From positions 1 through 27,230 of the forward strand of contig JBJXHG010000008.1 of the NCBI GenBank assembly GCA_046160865.1: a stretch of 27,230 nucleotides of DNA, given 5' to 3'. Under the pieces are notes generated by a model that saw nothing but the letters and a program-made list of their open reading frames with translations, did not search any database and was not told the origin of the DNA. Made by a program: the position numbers and the translations under genes. Below, piece after piece: positions 9,918 through 18,510 of the stretch (its first letter is position 1; the number at the start of each line of letters is the position of its first letter). The stretch is from JBJXHG01 sp046160865. Lineage in GTDB: Bacteria; Planctomycetota; UBA1135; GCA-002686595.

Positions 9918-10721
9918 ATGGGCCGACTCATCAAGATCGTCGTCGTTCTCGCCGTGCTCCTGCTGCTCGCCGGCGGTGCCGCATTCGTGTTCCTCGATTC
10001 GATCGTGCGCGGCGCGATCGAGAAAGGCGCGACCTACGCAACCGGCGTCGAGACGACGCTCGCCTCCGCAGACGTCGGGCTCCTCTCGGGCCATCTCGAG
10101 CTCGAGGGCCTCGACATCGAAAACCCGCCGAACTTCCGACCCGAGCCGTTCCTGCACTTGGATTCGGCGCGCGCGTCGTGGGACGGCAGCACCGTGCTGT
10201 CGCAGAAGATCGAGATGAACGAGTTCGCGCTCGAAGGCGTGACGCTCAACATCGAGCGCACGAGCAAGCAGTCGAACTACGGCGTCATCCTCGGCAACTT
10301 GCAGAAGCTTTCGAGCGGGACGGAGAAGCCGCCCGCGGACGACGCCGCAGGCGAGCAGCGCAACCTGCGCATCCGCCGCATCGTGATCCGGCGCGTCGAG
10401 GTCGGCCTACACCTTTCCGACGTCGTCGGACTCTCGGCATCGCAGAAGGTCATCGTTCCCGAGATCGTGATCGAAGACTTCGACACGTCCGGCACGACGG
10501 TCGAGATCGTGTCGAAGTTGACGCAGGCGATCGTGCTCGCGGTGGTCGAGGCCTCGGCCGCGGCGGGCAAGGATCTGATCCCCGCCGACGTCCTGAAGGA
10601 TCTCGGTCGGGGTCTCGAGGGCGCGCTCGATTCGGTGAGCAAGGACACGTTGAAGGGGCTCGACTCCGCGCTGAAGGACGTCGGCAAGGGCGTCGAGGAC
10701 TTGTTCAAGAAGAAGCCGTGA
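9918..10721 (+). CDS. Membrane-anchored AsmA-like protein
   Basis: 267 residues. The start at 9918 (MGRLIKIVVVL) is preferred over the longer frame from 9849 because it begins directly before the hydrophobic anchor and has a GGAGG at 9902-9906. The anchor (about residues 5-27) is followed by TYATGVETTLASADVGLLSG and HLELEGLDIENPPNF, the strand-turn pattern that opens AsmA/DUF748-type proteins of the bacterial cell envelope. Further beta-rich sequence follows (EMNEFALEGVTLNIERTS), with a charged helical C terminus of repeated D-x-L-K-x-L/G units (DVLKDLGRG, DTLKGLDSALKDVGKGVEDL). AsmA-like proteins are implicated in envelope lipid homeostasis, and this short one may act likewise. The stop overlaps the end of the convergent regulator gene by 17 bases. 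Confidence 0.7.
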   Translation: MGRLIKIVVVLAVLLLLAGGAAFVFLDSIVRGAIEKGATYATGVETTLASADVGLLSGHLELEGLDIENPPNFRPEPFLHLDSARASWDGSTVLSQKIEMNEFALEGVTLNIERTSKQSNYGVILGNLQKLSSGTEKPPADDAAGEQRNLRIRRIVIRRVEVGLHLSDVVGLSASQKVIVPEIVIEDFDTSGTTVEIVSKLTQAIVLAVVEASAAAGKDLIPADVLKDLGRGLEGALDSVSKDTLKGLDSALKDVGKGVEDLFKKKP

Positions 10722-13700
10722 CGTCGGCGTCGCCCGTGCCGCCGTCCTTCTCGAGCTGCCACTCCTTGATGCGTTGGTAGATCTTTGCGCGCGAGATGCC
10801 GAGCATCTCCGCGGCGCGCCGCTTGTCGCCGCCCGCGGCTTCGAGCGCGCGCTCGATCGCGCGGCGCTCGAGCTCTGCGAGCGTCAGCACCGCGCCGCCG
10901 TCCGCGAGCGGCGTGCGCAACTCCGGACCCGGCGCGCGCACGAGCGCGGGATCGGTGACGTCGCCTTCCGAGAGCACGCACAAGCGCGCGATCTCGTTCG
11001 AGAGTTCGCGCACGTTGCCGGGCCACCCGCGCGCGCACAACTTCGTCAACACGGCCGGGGCGATGCGCCGCGCGACACCGCTCTTCGCGGACTCGAGCCG
11101 CAAGAAGTGATCGACCAGCATCGGGATGTCGGCGACGCGCGCAGCGAGCGGCGGCAGCGCGATGCGCAGTCCGTCCAGCCGGTAGAAGAGGTCCGCACGG
11201 AGCTTGCCCGCGCGCACATCGTCCTCGAGGTCGCGGTGCGTCGCGGCGACGAGACGAAAATCCACCAGCTGCACGCGGCTGTCGCCGAGACGCCGCACTT
11301 CACCGGTCTCGAGCACGCGCAGGAGCTTCGCTTGCACCTCGAGCGGCAACTCGCCGATCTCGTCCAGGAACAGCGTGCCGCCGCTCGCACGCTCGAAGAT
11401 ACCGGCGCGGTCCTGATCGGCGCCGGTGTACGCGCCCTTGCGGTAGCCGAAGAGCTCGGCCTCGATCAGCGACGGCGGCAACGCTGCGCAGTTCTCCGAC
11501 ACGAACGGTCCGCTGCTGCGCGGCGACAGCGAGTGCAGCGCACGCGCCGCGAGCTCCTTGCCCGTGCCGCTCTGCCCCACCACGAGCACGGCGAGCTTGC
11601 TCGGTGCCGCGCGCTCGATCCAACGGTGCACTTCGGTCATCGCGGACGACGTCCCGATCAATCCGCTCGCGGGCACGACCAAGTTCGCATCGCGCAAGAC
11701 GGCACGCGCCTGGCGCAGATCGGATTCCTTGCTCGCGACGTCGCGATTGAGCTCGCGGTTCAGGCGCCGGATCTCCGCGACGCGCCGCACTTGCAGGATC
11801 GCGAGCGCCGCTTGGTCCGCGAGCAGCGCGAGCAAGCGCTCGGCGCGCTCCGCGAACGCCCCGCGGCGCAGGCGGTGGTCGATGTAGATGACGCCGCGCG
11901 AGCCAGGCACGATCTCGAACGGCACGCACAGGATCGAGCGCAACTCGAGGGCCGTCACCGACGGCGCCGAGCCGAGGAGCGGATCGTCGACGGCGTTCGA
12001 CAGACGCAGCGGCTGCATCCGTTCGAGCGCTTCGCGCACGATGCTCTTCGACACTTCGACCTCGGGCACGGCGATGTCGCCGCGCTGCGAGTCGAGCGCC
12101 TTGTCGAACGACAATACGCCGTCCTCCTCGAGCACGAGGAAGCCACGCTCCGCGCCGGTGACCATCAATGCGCTCTCGACGATGGCGCCGAGGAGTTCGC
12201 CGAGGTCCTCCTGCTTGACGAGCCGGTGATTGATCTCGAGCAGCTGCACCACGTCCATGTCCCATTCCTCCGTGCCGGTCGACTCGTCTTCCCACGCTTC
12301 GAGATCCGCCGGATACGGATCGGGCAAGCCGCACAACGCGCGCTCGAACGCCGCGCGCTCGGCCGCCGCTAGCCCGCGCGTCGTCTGCACGAGCAAGGCA
12401 CGCGCGCGCTCGTGCGCACGCTGGCGCTCGGCCGTCGGACCGCGCGCCGCGAGCGCCATCCACATCCGAGCCGCGCGATCGTCGCGGCCGCGGCGCTCGA
12501 GCTCGCGCGCGAGCGATTCCGCCTCGAACGCCGTGCGCGCGTCCGCGAGCTCGGCGCGCAGGAGCGCGAACGTGCGCCGGTCGAGCGCGACGAGCGGTGC
12601 GGATTCGGTCGCAGTCGCCGCGGGGTGCGCGCGCCGTGCCTGCGGAGCACGCAGCTCCTCGACGAGCCACGCACTCTCCTCACGAGCGACTTCGAGCTTC
12701 AATCGATCCGAGAGCAGCGCGGCGCGCTGCGCGAGCTCGCGCGCGCGCACGAGGTCGCGCGCGAGAGCCGCCGCACGCGCACGCGCGAGGAGGATGCGCG
12801 GATCCGCGTCGTTCTCCGCGCTGCCGCTGCTCGGCGCGCGCGCGAAGTGACCGAGCCGCGCGGAGAGCTCCTCCGCGCGCGCGTCCAGCACACCGGCGTC
12901 GGCGCTGCGACCGGAGGCGCGCAGGCTCCGCGCGCTCGTGGCGAGCTCCTCGAGCGCGGGCTTCGCGTGTCCGCGATCGGCGTGCAGCAAACCGAGCATG
13001 CCGCGCACCGCAGTCGCGCCCGCGACGTCGCCGTTGCGCTCACGGATCTCGAGCGCGGAAGCGAGCAGCGCGCCAGCGCGCGCGAGCTCGCCTTCCTCGC
13101 GCAGCGTCGCGCCGTGCAGCGCGCGCACCTGCGCGACGCCCGTGAGCACACCGGCGGCCGCGTAGATCGACTCCGCGCGCTCGAGATGCTGGGTCGCCTC
13201 GTGCAACCGTCCGCCGCGGCGCGCGACCGTCGCGAGATTGATGCGTACCGGCGCTTCGTGCGTCGAATCCGAGCGCAGCTGCGCGTCCGCGAGCGTCGCT
13301 TCGAGCAGCGCGCGCGCTTCGTCGACGCGCCCGCGCCGGAAGCGGCTCATCGCGGTCAAGTTGTCGATCGTGATCCGGTGCCGAACCGGGAGCGCTCCGA
13401 ATCCGCCGTCCGCGATCTCCTTGGCGAGCGCCTCGAGCTCGTCGTCGCGGCGCGTCTCGAAGTACAGCCGCGCGCGGCCAAAGGCCGCTTCTCCGCGCTC
13501 GGAGGGGTCGAGCTCGGCTGCGCGCGTGAAGTGCTCGAGCGCGCCCTCGTACTCGTGGCGCAAGAGCGCGACGTGACCGCGCACGCGTTCGCCCACGGCC
13601 GCGGCGGCCTGCGACGCCGGCGATGGATCGATCGACGCGAGCGCGCGCTCCGGTTGGCCGAGCGCCGCCCACGCGAGCGCTTCCTCGGCCGCCAGATGCG

Positions 13701-15735
13701 GATCGAACGCCACGCCTGCTTCGCGCGCCTGCGCGCGGACGCGTTCGCACGTCGCGAGCGCGAGCTCCGGGATACCGCTCTCACGCCAGCGCTCGAGCTC
13801 AGCGCGCAAGCGGGCGAGGACGTCGGCGCTCGGATGCGCGCGGAAGCGATGCGCCCACGCGGTCGCCGCACCGGGATGCTGCGCTTCCAGTTGCTCGGCG
13901 CAGCGTTCGTGCAACGCGCGCCAACGCGCCTCGTCGACGGCGAGCGAGGGTGCGCTCGGCGCCGCGGCCAGCACGCGCACGACGCCGCCGTGCGCGCCAG
14001 ACTCGATCTCGACGCAGCGGGCGTCCACGAGCGCTTGCGTGAGCGCTTCGGTTTGCGCACCGGAACGGCCCGTGATGCGCGCGAGCTCCCCGCGCGTGGC
14101 GCTGCCGTCGCAGACGTGCAGCGCGGCGAGCACGTCGCGCATGTCGTCCGAGAGCGCGACCAGCGCGGCGCCTGCCTCGCGCCGCGTCGCAACCGCCAGC
14201 GTCTCGGGCAACGCGCCTGCGCGCAGGCGCGGCTTCGACGCACCGGGGACGATCCAGCCTTGCTCGATCGCGGAGCGGATGGCGGCGTCGATGCCGGCCG
14301 TCGTCGCGTTGCCTGCACGCCAGATCGCACGCGCCACCGCGCGCGCACGCTCGTCGAACGACTCCAAGCGCTGCTCGAGGAAGCGTTCGACGTCGGTCAC
14401 GTCGATCGGCGGAACGTCGATGCTGCGCCACACGCTGTCCGTCGCGCCGCACGGCTCCGTGCTGCCGGCGACGAGCACGGCTGCGGTCGAGCTCGTGCGG
14501 CGCTCGATCGCGATCGCGCGCGCGAGCGCGTCGACCGCGCGGCGCCCGAGCGGATCGCCCGGACACGCGACGAAGTACACGCGGCCAGCCCCGTCCGACG
14601 CGAGCGCGCGCGCCCAGCGGTCGACGTCGGCCGCCGCGCGTGCCTGCAACGGCGCGCTCGAGTCGATCCGGCGCACCGGCGCTCCGGCGAGCGCGAGCTG
14701 CAAGCGCATGTGCTCGAGCGACCGCTCGACGTCTTCGCCAACGGGAAACACGCACCACTGCGGCGCGACGCCGAGCGTGGCAACGGCGCCCCCGGTTGCA
14801 TCGGCGGCGCGCTCACACTCCGCACGCAACGCCGACGACCAACTCTCGAAAAACGCCGCGCGTCCGAGCGCCGTCGGCCACGCGAGCTCGACCGCGGCCG
14901 TCGCGGACCGCGCGCGCGCGAGTCCCAGACGGCCGGCGAGCGCGCTCTCGACCTCGTGCGCGGACGAGTAGCGCCGGCTCGGGTCGATCTCGAGCAGCCG
15001 CGCGACGATGTCGCGCGACCAATCCGGCAGCTCGTCGATCGTGGTGCCGCTCGCCGTGAAAAAATCCTGCGCCGGAAAGCGCGCGTAGAACTCGCGCGCG
15101 GATGCGCGGCGCGCGATCCACAGCTCGTGCATCAGCACGCCGAGCGCGAAGAGATCCGCGCGCGCGTCGATCCGTCCGCCGAGCAGCTCTTCGGGCGCGA
15201 TCGAGAACAGGGAGCCGCGCGCGCCGCTCGCCGCCGCCGCACTGTGCGCTGCGCGGGCGAGCCCGAAGTCCGTCAGCACGACTCGTCCGCTCGGTGTCAC
15301 GATCACGTTCGTCGCCTTCAAGTCGGCGTGCACGAACCCGCGCGCGTGCAGGTGCGCGAGCGGCACGCACAGCTCGGCGATCACGCGGCCGATCTCGCGG
15401 TCGTCATCGGGAGCGTTCTGCGCGCGCAGCCGCCGCGTCCAGGCGAGCAGGTCTTCTCCGTCGATCCACTCGCGCGCGACGAACGTCTCGCCGCTCGCGG
15501 TCGTGCCGAAGTCGATCAGTCCCGCGAGCGCGGGATGCTGCACGGCCGCGAGCACAGCCAGTTCGGCCAGGTCGTGCTCGCCCGCCGGAAGCGCCGGCAT
15601 GATGCGGACGACCACGTGCCGCTCGCCGCGGCGAGCAAGGACCACCGTGCTCGACGGACTGCGCGCGAGCACGCGCTCGAGCGCGAACCCCGCTGGCAGC
15701 GCGACCGGGGATGGAGAGGCAGAGTCCGGCGTCAT
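10705..15735 (-). CDS. Giant kinase-like/TPR/GAF/sigma-54 activator with Fis-type HTH
   Basis: 1676 residues from ATG 15735; the frame is open 33 codons further upstream without homology. Domain order: protein-kinase fold (about 10-270) with HADLKATN (136-143), DFG (156-158) and APE (180-182), but Arg44 stands where the ATP-binding lysine is expected and no Gly-rich loop is visible. Next comes a STAND-like region without a recognisable Walker A (about 280-510), a winged-helix-like segment (about 518-568), TPR-like repeats (about 640-1000) and a GAF domain (about 1163-1330). The sigma-54 AAA+ domain starts near 1359: Walker A GQSGTGKE 1387-1394, GAYTGA loop 1434-1439, Walker B GGTLFLDE 1452-1459, WPGNVREL 1571-1578. 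A Fis-type HTH ends the protein (about 1620-1660). The output half is intact, so transcription activation with RpoN is likely; the kinase half may be a pseudokinase sensor. Confidence 0.92.
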   Translation of the reverse strand: MTPDSASPSPVALPAGFALERVLARSPSSTVVLARRGERHVVVRIMPALPAGEHDLAELAVLAAVQHPALAGLIDFGTTASGETFVAREWIDGEDLLAWTRRLRAQNAPDDDREIGRVIAELCVPLAHLHARGFVHADLKATNVIVTPSGRVVLTDFGLARAAHSAAAASGARGSLFSIAPEELLGGRIDARADLFALGVLMHELWIARRASAREFYARFPAQDFFTASGTTIDELPDWSRDIVARLLEIDPSRRYSSAHEVESALAGRLGLARARSATAAVELAWPTALGRAAFFESWSSALRAECERAADATGGAVATLGVAPQWCVFPVGEDVERSLEHMRLQLALAGAPVRRIDSSAPLQARAAADVDRWARALASDGAGRVYFVACPGDPLGRRAVDALARAIAIERRTSSTAAVLVAGSTEPCGATDSVWRSIDVPPIDVTDVERFLEQRLESFDERARAVARAIWRAGNATTAGIDAAIRSAIEQGWIVPGASKPRLRAGALPETLAVATRREAGAALVALSDDMRDVLAALHVCDGSATRGELARITGRSGAQTEALTQALVDARCVEIESGAHGGVVRVLAAAPSAPSLAVDEARWRALHERCAEQLEAQHPGAATAWAHRFRAHPSADVLARLRAELERWRESGIPELALATCERVRAQAREAGVAFDPHLAAEEALAWAALGQPERALASIDPSPASQAAAAVGERVRGHVALLRHEYEGALEHFTRAAELDPSERGEAAFGRARLYFETRRDDELEALAKEIADGGFGALPVRHRITIDNLTAMSRFRRGRVDEARALLEATLADAQLRSDSTHEAPVRINLATVARRGGRLHEATQHLERAESIYAAAGVLTGVAQVRALHGATLREEGELARAGALLASALEIRERNGDVAGATAVRGMLGLLHADRGHAKPALEELATSARSLRASGRSADAGVLDARAEELSARLGHFARAPSSGSAENDADPRILLARARAAALARDLVRARELAQRAALLSDRLKLEVAREESAWLVEELRAPQARRAHPAATATESAPLVALDRRTFALLRAELADARTAFEAESLARELERRGRDDRAARMWMALAARGPTAERQRAHERARALLVQTTRGLAAAERAAFERALCGLPDPYPADLEAWEDESTGTEEWDMDVVQLLEINHRLVKQEDLGELLGAIVESALMVTGAERGFLVLEEDGVLSFDKALDSQRGDIAVPEVEVSKSIVREALERMQPLRLSNAVDDPLLGSAPSVTALELRSILCVPFEIVPGSRGVIYIDHRLRRGAFAERAERLLALLADQAALAILQVRRVAEIRRLNRELNRDVASKESDLRQARAVLRDANLVVPASGLIGTSSAMTEVHRWIERAAPSKLAVLVVGQSGTGKELAARALHSLSPRSSGPFVSENCAALPPSLIEAELFGYRKGAYTGADQDRAGIFERASGGTLFLDEIGELPLEVQAKLLRVLETGEVRRLGDSRVQLVDFRLVAATHRDLEDDVRAGKLRADLFYRLDGLRIALPPLAARVADIPMLVDHFLRLESAKSGVARRIAPAVLTKLCARGWPGNVRELSNEIARLCVLSEGDVTDPALVRAPGPELRTPLADGGAVLTLAELERRAIERALEAAGGDKRRAAEMLGISRAKIYQRIKEWQLEKDGGTGDADVTASS

Positions 15736-15742
15736 CCGAGCA

Positions 15743-15776
15743 TCCAGATCTTGGACGAACGTCCAGGAGCTGGACG
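15743..15776. promoter_or_regulatory. Operator-like cluster of four inverted half-sites
   Basis: Immediately upstream (7 bases) of the regulator start at 15735. The strand reads TCCAG..TTGGACG-AA-CGTCCAG-GAG-CTGGACG, four copies of a CGTCCAG-like half-site in alternating orientation. The last pair (15760-15776) is a perfect palindrome with 7-base arms and a 3-base centre; the middle pair TGGACG-AA-CGTCCA is also perfect. This is the form expected of a site for a dimeric helix-turn-helix protein. Autoregulation by the Fis-type regulator is a natural guess but is inference. The rest of the gap to 15997 has no clear promoter. Confidence 0.5.
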
Positions 15777-15997
15777 GCACAGCATCGCAGATCCGCGCGG
15801 CTTGGTCACGGCGGGAGCCGCGCGCGCGCGGCACGCAAGGAGCGTGCTCGGCGCCGGGCGAGTCGGTTTGCAGGCCGAATCACGCTCGAAACAGCGATTC
15901 TGAACTACGATTTGCGCCTCCCGCGCTCCGCGGGCATCCACCGGCATGGCGCTTGTGTTCCCGGGCACGTCGCCAGCATGGACAAGGAATGGTCCCG

Positions 15998-17776
15998 ATG
16001 ATGAAGCTCTTCTCGCGCGCCACCGCGCTGCTCACCGTGCTCTCCGTCGCCCAGGCAGGCGGCGTCGTCATCTTCGAAGGTCCGATCGGCGGCGCGGGCA
16101 ACCTGCGCGTGTACGACGAGCTCACCGGCGCGCTGCTGTCGGCGCCGGCGGCGCTGCAGGGCGTCACCTTCGTCGCGTTCGATCACACTGGCCACACGCG
16201 ACTCACGGAGCGCGTCGGCGACCTCCCGCGTTGGCGCGACGACGTGCCCGGTGCCGCGCGCCTCGCGCTGCCGTACGACGGCGGTTGCCTCTACCACTAC
16301 CGGCGCACGCTGGCCCAAGGCGGCACGGTGTACGGCTACGCTCACGTGACGCGCGACGGAGACGCGCGGCCGCTGCTCGAAGTCGCGGGAATCGGAGCCG
16401 GTGGCCTGAGCGATCCATTCCTCGGGCGCGTCGCCGTGTCACCGAGTGCGGACGCGTTCCTCGCGGCGACGGCCGCGGAGGCGGGCGGCAATCTGCTCGA
16501 GGTGGCGCTCGGTGCGACGCCTGCCGTGATCGATCGCACGTCCGATCAAGCACCGCGTCGCTTCGGCGGCGACAGCTTGGCGCTCGGCGAGAGCTTCGGC
16601 GTCGCGGTGTGCGCGCGCGGCATCTTGCGCTTCGATCGCGCGGGGATCGCCCCGGCGAAGCCCGTCACGTTCAACGCGGGGCAAGCACCGAGCTACTTCA
16701 GCGGTCAGCTCGTCCTCAGCGGGAACGCGCACTGGGCGGCCACGACGGCGGGCAGCGGGCCGAGTGCGCTGCACGTCTTCTGCTTCGACGCGACCGGCAT
16801 CGCGCGACGCGCGACGACGACACCGACGTCGCTATCGGGTGGCGGATTCCTTCCGCAAGTCGAAGACGGACCGCACTTGGCAGTCTCGGACGACGGTTCG
16901 CAGTGCGCGTGGCGGACCGAAGGCGCAACGACCGAAGGGTTCATGCGCCGCGTGCAGTCGCCACCGGTCGTCGGCCCGCAGTTCCTCACGTCGGACCTGA
17001 ACTTCCTCGACACGCTCGACGAGGTCGGCGTCCTGTACTTCCACGCCTCCGGCGCGCTCTCGATGGCGGTCGGCGAGCGCATGACACCGGCCGGCAATGC
17101 GATCGAGAAGATGGACTTCTACGACGTGACGTTGTCCGGCGGCGACGTGCCGTCGTTCAAGAACATGTCGATGAGCTCGGGCGACGCGACGCTGCCGTTC
17201 TTCTCGATCCCCGCGATCGATCCCGAAGACGGAATGTACCTGACGCCCGATCGGGCGGCGGTCGTCATGCACGATGACGCGAACGGGGCTGTGATCGTGC
17301 ACCGCATTGGACAAGTCGGCGTCACCCCGATCCTGACCGACGTGAAGGAGCTCGACCTCGTGGAGTTCGCCGGCGCGTTCGCGCTGATCTCCATCCGTCG
17401 CGACTCGGGACAGCAGCGCTACGAGCTCTACCGCGTGCCGCTGACGTTCGCGACGCCGCCCGTGCTCGTCACGTCGATCGCGAGCGGCGGGCGCTTCGAG
17501 CGTCCGTCGATCCGGCGCGAGTCGTGGATCGCGTTCGTGACGCACGAGCTCGTCGGCGACCGCATCGGTCGCGTGCAGCTCTCGACCGGGACCGTGCACC
17601 AGTTCTCGCCCGTGCCCGACGTGCTCGGCCCGACGGTCGGCCGGACGCAACTTGGATCCTTCGTGTTCTCGCGCGGCGCGCCGAACGCGCAGCATCTGGT
17701 GTGGCCGCTGCTGGGCGGCGCGCCGGTGCAGCTGCTCGCACCGGCGGGACCGGGTTTCGTGGTGCCGGGGGCCTAA
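15998..17776 (+). CDS. Secreted protein of unknown function, probable beta-propeller
   Basis: 592 residues. The start at 15998 (MMKLFSRATALLTVLSV) follows AAGGA at 15984-15988 with a 9-base spacer and begins a signal peptide with a likely cleavage after AQA near residue 20. The mature protein repeats a blade-like pattern: VAVSPSADAFLAATAAEAGG, LAVSDDGSQCAWRTEG and LTPDRAAVVMHDDANGAVIVHR, each a 'position-in-text then value' strand set as in TolB/WD-type propellers, though no catalytic motif is recognisable. No membrane anchor follows the signal peptide, so export to the periplasm or beyond is likely. It diverges from the giant regulator, and a pair of identical hairpins follows its stop. I do not recognise a named family. 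Confidence 0.7.
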   Translation: MMKLFSRATALLTVLSVAQAGGVVIFEGPIGGAGNLRVYDELTGALLSAPAALQGVTFVAFDHTGHTRLTERVGDLPRWRDDVPGAARLALPYDGGCLYHYRRTLAQGGTVYGYAHVTRDGDARPLLEVAGIGAGGLSDPFLGRVAVSPSADAFLAATAAEAGGNLLEVALGATPAVIDRTSDQAPRRFGGDSLALGESFGVAVCARGILRFDRAGIAPAKPVTFNAGQAPSYFSGQLVLSGNAHWAATTAGSGPSALHVFCFDATGIARRATTTPTSLSGGGFLPQVEDGPHLAVSDDGSQCAWRTEGATTEGFMRRVQSPPVVGPQFLTSDLNFLDTLDEVGVLYFHASGALSMAVGERMTPAGNAIEKMDFYDVTLSGGDVPSFKNMSMSSGDATLPFFSIPAIDPEDGMYLTPDRAAVVMHDDANGAVIVHRIGQVGVTPILTDVKELDLVEFAGAFALISIRRDSGQQRYELYRVPLTFATPPVLVTSIASGGRFERPSIRRESWIAFVTHELVGDRIGRVQLSTGTVHQFSPVPDVLGPTVGRTQLGSFVFSRGAPNAQHLVWPLLGGAPVQLLAPAGPGFVVPGA

Positions 17777-17833
17777 GCACCCGCGGAGCGGGTGCGTTGG
17801 ATACGGGCCACCCGCGGAGCGGGTGCGTTGGAT
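17777..17833 (+). terminator. Two identical 25-bp hairpin repeats after the secreted-protein gene
   Basis: Two perfect copies of a 25-base unit (17778-17802 and 17809-17833, 31 bases apart) each begin with CACCCGC-GGA-GCGGGTG, a perfect 7-bp stem with a 3-base loop; the first copy extends to 8 bp (17777-17795). They begin directly after the TAA at 17774-17776 and lie between convergent genes, so a tandem or bidirectional terminator is likely, although no U tract follows. The rest of the gap to 17949 shows only GC-rich sequence without a recognisable feature. Confidence 0.6.
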
Positions 17834-17949
17834 CGGTCTCGGTCGCGCACTCGTGCCGCGCGCAGGTCGCGGGTTGCGCACACTCGCAGCGCGTGCACCG
17901 CGGGCTGCCCACGCGGCGCGTCACGCACGCGGTCGGCTGCGCCCGCGCG

Positions 17950-18417
17950 TCACGTACGCTTGCACGCGTGCAGCTTGCGATGCTCGTCGTCGTCGATCGG
18001 CCGCGTGTCGCGGCCTCGCTCACGCGCGAGTTCGAGCCGCACGACTTGCTTGACGTTCACGCACTCGTCGTCGTGGCCGGGCACCAGGAGCCGGAACGGA
18101 CCACCCTTCTCCGGCGCGAGCGGCGCACCGCCCTCGGCGTAGATCACGACCGCCGACGCGAGCTCGCCGAGCGGAACGCTCACGGCGAACGCGGGGTCGC
18201 GCGACTCGATGTTGACGAAGCGCGCGGACTGCGCCGGGCCGGCCGCATCGAGCAACGCAACGAGCCGGATGGCCGTGCCGCGCCGCCCTGGGACGAGCGC
18301 ACCGACGTCGGCAACCTGCGCGGACGCGGGCAGTGCGGCGAGCTCGTCCTTCGACCACGAACATGCACCTGCGCGAATCTCGCCGCGCACCTCCAACCTC
18401 GTCGAGTCTTTCGTCAT
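17950..18417 (-). CDS. Small molybdopterin-binding-domain-like protein
   Basis: 155 residues from ATG 18417. The sequence follows the oxidoreductase molybdopterin-binding fold of the sulfite-oxidase superfamily: IRLVALLDAAGP, ARFVNIESRDPAFAVSVPLGEL, VVIYAEGGAPLAPEKGGPFRLLVPGHD, then CVNVKQVVRLEL at the end. The usual family layout is Cys-...-W-G-V-x-L-x-D-L-L; here the region expected to hold the molybdenum-ligating cysteine reads QVADVGALVPGRRG, with no cysteine. It therefore may not bind the cofactor catalytically. No signal peptide is seen. It is transcribed away from the SRPBCC-like gene with 93 bases between starts. Starts further upstream are possible but lack family sequence. Confidence 0.65.
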   Translation of the reverse strand: MTKDSTRLEVRGEIRAGACSWSKDELAALPASAQVADVGALVPGRRGTAIRLVALLDAAGPAQSARFVNIESRDPAFAVSVPLGELASAVVIYAEGGAPLAPEKGGPFRLLVPGHDDECVNVKQVVRLELARERGRDTRPIDDDEHRKLHACKRT

Positions 18418-18510
18418 GGGTACGCCGGTGCGTGAGCTGCGGCGCGCGGTCGCTATGGTAGGCGCCGCGAGCGACATGGTCGACGACGGACACACGCCTC
18501 GCACCATTCC

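Noticed and set aside
15829..15843. Sigma-54-like CGGCACGCAAGGAGC upstream of the secreted-protein gene
   Set aside because: Only the GGCAC half and the terminal GC fit; the -12 box lacks TT, so the match is too weak.
12412..15903. 1163-codon open frame on the plus strand, antisense to the giant regulator
   Set aside because: Very high Arg/Ala content without domains; the opposite strand encodes clear GAF, AAA+ and HTH motifs.
17825..17836. 12-base identity GCGTTGGATCGG shared with 27170-27181
   Set aside because: The flanking sequences do not match, so chance or a common dinucleotide bias is more likely than a repeat family.
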